A stretch of DNA of 5,221 bases from Nitrososphaerota archaeon (GTDB lineage Archaea; Thermoproteota; Nitrososphaeria; Nitrososphaerales; CADDZS01). The notes below the pieces were generated by a model. It was not told the DNA's origin, did not search any database, and saw only the letters and a program-made list of their open reading frames with translations. Shown here in pieces: positions 1-4,761 of the stretch. The stretch is from positions 1 through 5,221 of the forward strand of contig JAPCJV010000170.1 in the NCBI GenBank assembly GCA_027886785.1, given 5' to 3'. How positions within the stretch are numbered: the first letter of the stretch is position 1; each line of letters opens with the position of its first letter. Made by a program: the position numbers and the translations under genes.

Positions 1-66
1 CTGCTATTATTACCTCTAGCCGTAGTGCAACAAATTGCGCAAAAACAAATAAGGATTGAAGATTGA
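1..66 (+). CDS. Possible 3' end of an upstream gene (partial, weak)
   Basis: The frame starting at base 1 is open to a TGA at 64-66. It reads as a hydrophobic run (LLLLPLAVV) followed by a polar, charged tail (QQIAQKQIRIED), as a membrane protein might end after its last helix. If real, it lies 23 bp upstream of the peroxiredoxin on the same strand and could share its transcript. The evidence is weak: 21 open codons are expected often by chance, and the frame starting at base 3 is also open to a stop at 57-59. The family cannot be named from so short a piece. Confidence 0.22.
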   Translation: MLLLPLAVVQQIAQKQIRIED

Positions 67-79
67 AGGGAAATATTCA

Positions 80-83
80 GTGA
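80..83 (+). promoter_or_regulatory. Candidate ribosome binding site for the TTG-start peroxiredoxin
   Basis: GTGA matches part of the sequence complementary to the archaeal 16S rRNA 3' end (GGAGGTGATC) and lies 6 nt before the TTG at 90. It helps to justify a TTG start, but it is only a four-base match. Confidence 0.3.
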
Positions 84-89
84 AGATGT

Positions 90-566
90 TTGGTTGAAGT
101 TGGTCAGAAGGCCCCAGATCTGGAACTAGTGGACTCGGATAAAAATCCGGTGAAACTTTCGAGCTTTAGCGGTAAACCGACAGTGATCCTATTTTATCCC
201 GGAGCTTTTACCGGGACTTGCACGAAAGAGATGTGCACGATGCGGGATAATTTGCCTCAGTACAACAAACTAGACGTGAATGTAGTTGGGATCAGTGTGG
301 ATGGACCCTTTGCAAACAAGGCATTCAAGAACGCAAACAACATCAATTTTCCCCTTTTGAGTGACTTTAACCGCGAAGCGGTAAAGGCCTTCGGAAATTT
401 CCATGAAAACTTTTCCGGAATAAAGGGATACACAGCCTCGAAGCGGGCGGTGTATGTACTGGACAAGGATATGGTAATCCGCTTCAAGTGGGTTTCTGAA
501 AATCCGGGCGTCGAACCGGATTACGCGACGATCGCAAAAGAAACCGAGAAAGTAAAATTAATGTAA
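90..566 (+). CDS. Peroxiredoxin, BCP/PrxQ-type, two cysteines
   Basis: Thiol peroxidase of the AhpC/TSA thioredoxin-fold superfamily, expected to reduce H2O2 and organic hydroperoxides in the cytoplasm using electrons from a thioredoxin-like donor. The 158 residues are a normal length for a single-domain enzyme. The active-site motif PxxxTxxC is intact: P37, T41 and peroxidatic C44 within FYPGAFTGTC. C49 follows five residues later, the spacing of the resolving cysteine in BCP/PrxQ proteins, and the protein has no other cysteine. R119 in SKRAVYVLD fits the conserved arginine that activates the peroxidatic thiol. The start is TTG at 90: the upstream in-frame codons reach a TGA at 81-83 without another start, and the family N-terminus (VEVGQKAPD) begins directly after it. 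The ATG at 86 is out of frame. The HAD gene follows 39 bp downstream on the same strand. Confidence 0.95.
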   Translation: MVEVGQKAPDLELVDSDKNPVKLSSFSGKPTVILFYPGAFTGTCTKEMCTMRDNLPQYNKLDVNVVGISVDGPFANKAFKNANNINFPLLSDFNREAVKAFGNFHENFSGIKGYTASKRAVYVLDKDMVIRFKWVSENPGVEPDYATIAKETEKVKLM

Positions 567-586
567 ACTGAGTTTCGCACATCTAG

Positions 587-595
587 TAATATTTA
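587..595 (+). promoter_or_regulatory. Candidate TATA element upstream of the HAD gene
   Basis: TAATATTTA lies between the peroxiredoxin stop and the HAD gene, centred about 21 nt before the TTG at 612. This is slightly close for an archaeal box A (usually about 26 nt before the transcription start), but it could give a leaderless or short-leader transcript. It suggests that the HAD gene may have its own promoter rather than depend on the peroxiredoxin transcript. AT-rich intergenic sequence produces such matches by chance. Confidence 0.25.
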
Positions 596-601
596 GAGCA
601 A

Positions 602-606
602 GGGAG
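602..606 (+). promoter_or_regulatory. Shine-Dalgarno-like GGGAG favouring a TTG start at 612
   Basis: GGGAG ends 5 nt before the TTG at 612 and overlaps the GTG at 606. It can therefore serve only the TTG, which removes two residues from the longest HAD reading frame. Confidence 0.4.
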
Positions 607-1337
607 TGTTTTTGAATTCTCCAAAGAAGCTTCACGCTCAGTGCGTGGTTTTCGATCTCTTCCACACACTGGTTGATCCTGATGAGCTCGCTCCCCGGGA
701 TTTTCAAATGACCAAGAAGCTCTCGGAGTTATTCAACTTGGATTCCAACGCCCTTACGAAGTACTGGAATGAAATAGCCCCGATCAGAAATACGAACAAA
801 TCAAAAAAGTCCATAAACCTCATTGAGGATTACGTTGTGAAAAATAGTGGGAGGCCTCCCACAAAAGGAGATCTTTTGGTAGCAGACACTATTATGGGGA
901 GGTATCATGATCGTTCCCTGCAAGACCCGAAATCCGAGGTTGTTTCTGCTCTCCACAGCCTAAAATTCAAAGGAGTTCGATTGGGGGTTCTAAGTAACAA
1001 CGACGAGAGACAGGTCGCTATGTGGTTTAGGTCTCCTCTATCCGGTTTAATTGATGCTGCCTGTTTTTCTTTCGAAATCGGTTACGAAAAGCCGGCAAAA
1101 GAAGCGTATTCAATTGCGCTGGGAAAATTAGGAGTGCCGGCTGATGCGTCAATCTATGTTGGCGCCGGGTTATCTGACGATCTGAAGGGAGCGAAAGATG
1201 CCGGATTCGGACTATGCGTTTTCATGGAGGGGTTCGTTTCTCGCGATGGTACGCAAACAGTCGATCAAATTAGAAATTCGCAAAGTCTCGCGGATAAGAC
1301 TGTTCAAAGAATTTCGGAATTGGAAGAAATAGTTTAG
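606..1337 (+). CDS. HAD-superfamily hydrolase-like protein with altered catalytic motifs
   Basis: Haloacid dehalogenase superfamily protein, 243 residues, with a Rossmann core and a helical cap between motifs I and II (about residues 25-115). Motif I is FDLFHT: nucleophile D17 is present, but the usual acid/base Asp two residues later is F19. Motif II is S130 in GVLSNN. Motif III is K162 in YEKP. Motif IV reads VGAGLSDDLKGA (from V185): the expected Asp of the GD pair is A187, while D191 and D192 remain. Loss of the second motif I Asp is also seen in L-2-haloacid dehalogenases (DxYGT), so the reaction could be dehalogenation, an atypical phosphatase reaction, or none; the substrate is unknown. 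The start is uncertain. GTG at 606 gives MFLNSPKK. TTG at 612 gives MNSPKK and has GGGAG (602-606) 5 nt upstream, so it may be the true start. The gene converges with adenosylhomocysteinase, 40 bp between stops. Confidence 0.88.
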   Translation: MFLNSPKKLHAQCVVFDLFHTLVDPDELAPRDFQMTKKLSELFNLDSNALTKYWNEIAPIRNTNKSKKSINLIEDYVVKNSGRPPTKGDLLVADTIMGRYHDRSLQDPKSEVVSALHSLKFKGVRLGVLSNNDERQVAMWFRSPLSGLIDAACFSFEIGYEKPAKEAYSIALGKLGVPADASIYVGAGLSDDLKGAKDAGFGLCVFMEGFVSRDGTQTVDQIRNSQSLADKTVQRISELEEIV

Positions 1338-1377
1338 CGCTCTTCATCCGCGCCACGGAAGGTCAAACGTTGGCTTA

Positions 1378-2685
1378 CTAAGTACCCTCTTCCCAACCCG
1401 TCAAATATTTTTTCTGTTCACTCGTTAACTTGTCGATTGCAATTCCCATGCTATCGAGCTTCATCTGGGCCACCTCTTCATCTTGAGCTCTAGAAATCTC
1501 GTAAACGTCGGGCTTTAGATCCTTACCTTCTTTCGCGAGTCTCAAGATGGACATGAATTGATTGGCGAAACTCATGTCCATAACTTCGCTGGGATGCCCC
1601 TCAGCCGCGGCGAGATTCACTAACCGCCCTTCAGCTAAGACGTAAATCCGTGTTCCAGACGGAAGCACATATTCGACGTTATCGGGTCTGATTTCCCTTT
1701 TCTTATTCGCCAATTTTTCCAGATCAGAGACGGCGACCTCGACGTTAAAGTGTCCCGCATTTGCGAGGACTGCTCCATCTTTCATTTCTTGAAAGTGATC
1801 TTTGGTTATGACGTTCTTGCACCCGGTAGCCGTGATGAAAATGTCCCCTTTCTTTGCAGCTTCGCTCATTTGCATCACCTCAAACCCCTCCATTCTCGCA
1901 CGGAGCGCCTTGATGGGATCGATCTCGGTTACAATCACGTTAGCCCCGAAGCCTTTAGCTCTCGAGGTGAGACCTCGACCACAGTGCCCGTACCCAGAGA
2001 TCACCACATTCTTTCCCGAGAATAATACGTTCGTTGCTCTAATTATTCCGTCGATCGCGCTCTGCCCGGTACCATAGACATTATCAAAGTCTGACTTCGT
2101 CTCCGCGTCGTTAACCGCAATAATCGGATACCCCAGCTTTCCCTCTCTTGCCATTGCCCTAATCCTGTGTATCCCGGTAGTGGTCTCCTCGGTTCCTCCT
2201 TCGAGACCGTCAAGGTATTCCCTGTGTTTTGTATGCACCGTGAAAATGAGATCCGCGCCATCGTCCAAACTAAAGTGAGGTCGGATTTTCAGGGTCTGTT
2301 CGATGCACCAATAATATTCTTCGGAAGAAAGGCCCCGCCAAGCGAAAATCTCCATCCCGTTTGCGTCCAGCGCAGCTGCGACGTCATCTTGAGTGGAGAG
2401 AGGGTTGCATCCGGACCAAGAAACCTCCGCTCCGGCTAGTTTGAAAGTTTCCGCGAGTACAGCAGTTTCTTTTGTAACGTGCAGGCATCCAGCAATTTTC
2501 AGGCCCTGCAAAGTCTTTTTTTTCGCGTGTATCCCCCGAAGTTTCATCAGAACGGGCATTCTAGATTCTGCCCATTCAATTTTCAATCTACCAGAACCCG
2601 AGAGCGAGCTGTCTCTAATCTTACTCAATGCCAGAAAATCTCTTTGATGTTTGGAATATAAGGAGAACATGGCATCCACCAACAT
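1378..2685 (-). CDS. ahcY: Adenosylhomocysteinase (S-adenosyl-L-homocysteine hydrolase)
   Basis: NAD-dependent cytoplasmic enzyme that reversibly splits S-adenosylhomocysteine into adenosine and homocysteine, removing the product inhibitor of methyltransferases. Numbering is from the longest frame (435 aa). Substrate and catalytic residues are all visible by comparison with the human enzyme: H69 (CLHV), D142 (LDDGADL), E167 (GTEETTTGIH), K197/D201/N202 (TKSDFDN), H312 (GHFNVE) and H364 (EGHPSEVM). The NAD-binding loop is GYGHCGRG (231-238), followed by E254 (VTEIDP), which would bind the adenosine ribose of NAD. The protein ends in YLTGWEEGT and lacks the C-terminal KPDHYRY tail of eukaryotic enzymes, as archaeal forms do. 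The coordinates show the longest frame from ATG 2685, which has GGAG 9 nt upstream; ATG 2670 is an alternative. Family N-termini usually begin near SKIRDSSL, which points to TTG at 2628 (416 aa), 30 nt downstream of a TATA-like box. Confidence 0.97.
   Translation of the reverse strand: MLVDAMFSLYSKHQRDFLALSKIRDSSLSGSGRLKIEWAESRMPVLMKLRGIHAKKKTLQGLKIAGCLHVTKETAVLAETFKLAGAEVSWSGCNPLSTQDDVAAALDANGMEIFAWRGLSSEEYYWCIEQTLKIRPHFSLDDGADLIFTVHTKHREYLDGLEGGTEETTTGIHRIRAMAREGKLGYPIIAVNDAETKSDFDNVYGTGQSAIDGIIRATNVLFSGKNVVISGYGHCGRGLTSRAKGFGANVIVTEIDPIKALRARMEGFEVMQMSEAAKKGDIFITATGCKNVITKDHFQEMKDGAVLANAGHFNVEVAVSDLEKLANKKREIRPDNVEYVLPSGTRIYVLAEGRLVNLAAAEGHPSEVMDMSFANQFMSILRLAKEGKDLKPDVYEISRAQDEEVAQMKLDSMGIAIDKLTSEQKKYLTGWEEGT
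2655..2661 (-). promoter_or_regulatory. TATA-like box inside the annotated 5' end of ahcY
   Basis: On the minus strand this reads TTATATT, close to an archaeal box A. Its centre is 30 nt upstream of the TTG at 2628, so transcription would begin only 3-4 nt before that codon. It fits a near-leaderless transcript starting ahcY at residue 20 of the longest frame, where archaeal homologues usually begin. If so, codons 1-19 of the long frame are promoter sequence. Confidence 0.4.
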
Positions 2686-2732
2686 TCTGAATGGCTCCGT
2701 ATTTTCTTAAAGGGCTTGAGCTTTGGTAGGCA

Positions 2733-2740
2733 TTTTTTAA
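2733..2740 (-). promoter_or_regulatory. Alternative TATA-like element for ahcY
   Basis: On the minus strand this reads TTAAAAAA, preceded by CTTC. A transcript starting about 26 nt downstream would carry roughly a 25-nt leader to the ATG at 2685, including the GGAG at 2698-2695. This would support the longer ahcY start. It competes with the box at 2655-2661, and the sequence alone does not decide. Confidence 0.28.
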
Positions 2741-2780
2741 GAAGATTTTAGGGCAGCTTTCTCTTATTTGGTCTAAAGAC

Positions 2781-2847
2781 TTCAGGGAAAGAATTCAACT
2801 AACCGCGTCCCTGGAATTGTGAAAACGAACCCTGAAAGCGGCAGGGA
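2781..2847. repeat. Cluster of complementary CAGGGA/TCCCTG arms
   Basis: CAGGGA occurs at 2783-2788 and 2842-2847, TCCCTG at 2808-2813 and CCCTGAA at 2830-2836. TTCAGGGA (2781-2788) can pair with 2808-2815 (8 pairs, one G-U, 19-nt loop), and TTCAGGG can pair instead with CCCTGAA (7 pairs). CCCTG at 2830-2834 can pair with CAGGG at 2842-2846 (5 pairs, 7-nt loop), and TCCCTG can pair with the last CAGGGA (6 pairs). These pairings compete. A further CAGGGAAA at 2981-2988 matches the first copy over eight bases. It could be a protein-binding array or an RNA with alternative folds; the role is unknown. Confidence 0.45.
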
Positions 2848-2956
2848 GGAATCACGGCGAAGGTTCGTTCGATCTTCAGATATCGGGACTCCTCCTGGAC
2901 CTCAATTAGCCAAGTCTCCAGCATATCCCTTGAGATGCAGTTTCTGCGGACTTTGA
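2819..2956 (+). CDS. Possible small CxxC protein, hypothetical
   Basis: GTG-start frame of 45 codons, too short for routine gene calling. The product would be basic and polar at the start (KTNPESGREESRRRF), Pro-rich in the middle (GTPPGP) and end with YPLRCSFCGL, a CxxC pair like one half of a zinc knuckle. The only start signal is a weak GGAA 4 nt before the GTG. The terminating TGA lies in CTT TGA C, the slip sequence of bacterial prfB. A +1 shift would continue DEGYTIFMSRETQNKGVHGYF to a TAG at 3018-3020, giving 66 residues and ending 39 bp before topoisomerase IB. I do not recognise a family. An intergenic coincidence, a decayed gene or a one-base sequencing error are all possible. An overlapping minus-strand frame is also open, so coding is unproven. 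Confidence 0.25.
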   Translation: MKTNPESGREESRRRFVRSSDIGTPPGPQLAKSPAYPLRCSFCGL

Positions 2957-2969
2957 CGAAGGATACACA

Positions 2970-2977
2970 ATTTTTAT
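2970..2977 (+). promoter_or_regulatory. Candidate TATA element for topoisomerase IB
   Basis: ATTTTTAT is the most box-A-like stretch upstream of the topoisomerase gene. It would place transcription start near 3000 and leave a leader of about 60 nt, which includes AGGTG at 3044-3048. The match is loose. Confidence 0.22.
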
Positions 2978-3043
2978 GAGCAGGGAAACACAAAACAAAG
3001 GAGTTCACGGGTATTTCTAGCCATTACAATTGACGTGATTTGT

Positions 3044-3048
3044 AGGTG
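3044..3048 (+). promoter_or_regulatory. Ribosome binding site AGGTG before topoisomerase IB
   Basis: AGGTG matches the anti-Shine-Dalgarno complement GGAGGTGATC and lies 11 nt before the ATG at 3060. It is closer (3 nt) to an out-of-frame ATG at 3052, which opens a three-codon frame (ATG CAA TTA TGA) whose stop overlaps the topoisomerase start as ATGA. Confidence 0.4.
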
Positions 3049-3059
3049 CTAATGCAATT

Positions 3060-4730
3060 ATGACAGAGACAGAGCAGGTAGTAGAGGGGCAGGAAGGAAG
3101 TACTTCGGTCGAGGAGGAACCTGCAAAGCAATCCAAGAACCAATGGACGACCCTATCTCATTTCGGGGTAAGCTTCCCTGAGGACTACAAATCAGACCCC
3201 AGAACCAATACTTTGAAGATCAAAGGGGAAAGTATTGCCATGAACCCCGCTCAGGAAGAGATGGCGGTCGCATGGGCAAAAAAGATCGGGACGCCCTACG
3301 TGGATGACCCAGTTTTTCAGGCCAATTTTCTTTCCGACTTTCTGAAGTTATTTCTGCATAAATATGCAGATGCCAAAATCTCGGACGTCGTCTTTCCTAT
3401 TCTTCCCGAAAAGGTAGAGTTAACGAAAGAAGAAAAGAAAGCCCAAGCAGCGAAGCGCAAGGTAAAACGGCTTGAGCTGAAAGAAAAATTCGGCTACGCG
3501 ATGGTGGACGGCGTGAAAACCGAGATCGCGAACTGGGTGGTCGAACCTCCTGGGCTTTTCATGGGACGGGGACAACACCCGATGCGCGGCCACTGGAAGC
3601 CGAAAGTGGAAGAAGCGGACATTACTCTGAATCTTGACGATAAAGCTCCGGTACCCCCTGGAAAATGGAAAGTGATCCATGCGCCAGAGAACATGTGGAT
3701 CGCCTCTTGGACGGACAAATTATCTGACAAAGTGAAATACGTATGGCTCCACGATTCTTCGAGCATCAGGCAAGCCAGGGACAAGAACAAGTACGAAAAA
3801 GCAAAGGATCTCGAGAGAAGCATCGACAAGGTCAGGAATTTCATTTCTAAATCAATGAGTTCGAAAGATCCCAAGATCAGAAAGATCGCTACTGCATCTT
3901 TCCTCATTGACAAGCTCGCAATGAGGGTGGGTGACGAGAAGGATGAAGATGAGGCTGATACCGTGGGTGCATCCACCTTGCGAGTAGAACATCTGAAGTT
4001 CCGGGAGAACGCTGTAGATTTTGATTTCTTTGGAAAGGATTATGTTCGGTGGCAAAAAACTCTGGAAATAGATCCGAAAGATCACGCTGTTATTGAAAAT
4101 CTCAAAGCGTTCTCCGCCGGGAAAAAACCAGAAGATCTAATTTTCGACGGGGTGACATCTCGCCACGTCAATGAATTTTTTGGAAAGGCTTCGCCCGGAC
4201 TGACGGCGAAAGTATTCAGAACGTACCATGCAACGTCGATCGTGAAGACGTACTTGAAAAAGCACAACGAGTTTCCGGAAGGTACGTCTGAATTCGACAA
4301 GCTATTCGAGGCAAAACTCGCAAATCTGGAAGCTGCGAAAAGGTGCAACCACAAGAGGACTCCACCTAAGACCTTTGCGCAGTCTCTCCAGAGAAAGGAA
4401 GACAGATTGAAGGAATTGCAAACGATGGATGGGAAAACGGAAAAACAAAAGGCACGGTTACAAGAACGGGTGGAGAAGATGAAAAAACAAGTAGAGTTGA
4501 CCAAGATCACTCAGGATTACAATCTCAACACTTCCCTCCGAAATTACATTGATCCTAGAGTGTACAAGTCCTGGGCCAACAAAGTGGGATTGAACTGGAA
4601 GCTTCTGTATACCAGCACGCTGCAGAAGAAAATGGCGTGGGTGGATGGCAAAGCCCGACCCGAAAGTGAGATTCCTACCACACCTTCCTCCATCGAAAAC
4701 GAGAATCCTCCCCAAATTCAAACTTCATAA
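3060..4730 (+). CDS. DNA topoisomerase IB, eukaryote-type (thaumarchaeal Top1)
   Basis: Type IB topoisomerase that nicks one DNA strand through a 3'-phosphotyrosine bond and relaxes positive and negative supercoils. The 556 residues follow the order of eukaryotic Top1: a short acidic N-terminal tail (1-28), the core DNA clamp (about 29-230), the catalytic core (about 230-435), a charged coiled-coil linker (about 440-480) and the C-terminal tyrosine domain (about 486-530). All five catalytic residues can be placed against human Top1: R289 (LAMRVGDEKDEDEADTVG; human R488), K326 (FFGKDYVRW; K532), R387 (VFRTYHAT; R590), H431 (RCNHKRTPPKTF; H632) and nucleophile Y496 (SLRNYIDPR; Y723). The linker is about 26 residues shorter than in human Top1, counted from the His to the Tyr. 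The last 27 residues form a Pro/Ser/Thr/Glu-rich tail. The start ATG has AGGTG upstream. Top1 of this type in Archaea is established for Thaumarchaeota. Confidence 0.97.
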   Translation: MTETEQVVEGQEGSTSVEEEPAKQSKNQWTTLSHFGVSFPEDYKSDPRTNTLKIKGESIAMNPAQEEMAVAWAKKIGTPYVDDPVFQANFLSDFLKLFLHKYADAKISDVVFPILPEKVELTKEEKKAQAAKRKVKRLELKEKFGYAMVDGVKTEIANWVVEPPGLFMGRGQHPMRGHWKPKVEEADITLNLDDKAPVPPGKWKVIHAPENMWIASWTDKLSDKVKYVWLHDSSSIRQARDKNKYEKAKDLERSIDKVRNFISKSMSSKDPKIRKIATASFLIDKLAMRVGDEKDEDEADTVGASTLRVEHLKFRENAVDFDFFGKDYVRWQKTLEIDPKDHAVIENLKAFSAGKKPEDLIFDGVTSRHVNEFFGKASPGLTAKVFRTYHATSIVKTYLKKHNEFPEGTSEFDKLFEAKLANLEAAKRCNHKRTPPKTFAQSLQRKEDRLKELQTMDGKTEKQKARLQERVEKMKKQVELTKITQDYNLNTSLRNYIDPRVYKSWANKVGLNWKLLYTSTLQKKMAWVDGKARPESEIPTTPSSIENENPPQIQTS

Positions 4731-4761
4731 GAAAACCGGCGAAATCGTCGACGCGCTGATG

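Larger units (their letters stand above)
2686..3059. other. 374-bp divergent intergenic region between ahcY and topoisomerase IB
   Basis: This region should hold the promoters for both divergent genes. Visible content: a TATA-like element for ahcY (2733-2740), a set of CAGGGA/TCCCTG repeats (2781-2847, plus 2981-2988), a possible short plus-strand ORF ending in a CxxC motif (2819-2956, perhaps extended by a +1 shift to 3020), an AT-rich ATTTTTAT (2970-2977) and an AGGTG just before topoisomerase IB. A minus-strand frame at 2799-3008 is also open, but I do not recognise it. I see no tRNA or other known RNA gene here. Confidence 0.6.

Noticed and set aside
25..42. Perfect palindrome TTGCGCAA (35-42) and a 6-bp stem GTGCAA/TTGCGC with a CAAA loop
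   Set aside because: Short, single occurrence, and possibly inside the end of an upstream gene; not enough for an operator or terminator.
54..67. Tandem GATTGAA GATTGAA
   Set aside because: Only two copies of seven bases before the peroxiredoxin; likely chance.
1338..1377. Possible terminator between the convergent HAD gene and ahcY
   Set aside because: No stem-loop of useful length and no T-run typical of archaeal termination on either strand.
2799..3008. 69-codon minus-strand open frame in the ahcY-topoisomerase gap
   Set aside because: Starts with GTG, has no recognisable motif, overlaps the plus-strand CxxC frame and the likely topoisomerase promoter. Not enough support to annotate.
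2957..3050. TGA readthrough of the small CxxC frame, continuing in the same frame to a TAA at 3048-3050 (ending ICRC)
   Set aside because: 31 open codons after the stop are unremarkable and would run into the topoisomerase ribosome binding site; no selenocysteine-type element is visible.
3494..3976. 160-codon open frame antisense to topoisomerase IB
   Set aside because: It lies wholly opposite a well-conserved catalytic region and its translation resembles no protein family; it is a shadow of the real gene.
4082..4510. 142-codon open frame antisense to topoisomerase IB
   Set aside because: Phe/Ser/Leu-rich complement of Lys/Glu-rich linker codons, a typical antisense artefact.
4746..4753. 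Palindrome CGTCGACG between the convergent topoisomerase and V4R genes
   Set aside because: Eight bases, no following T-run, so no support for a terminator or binding site.
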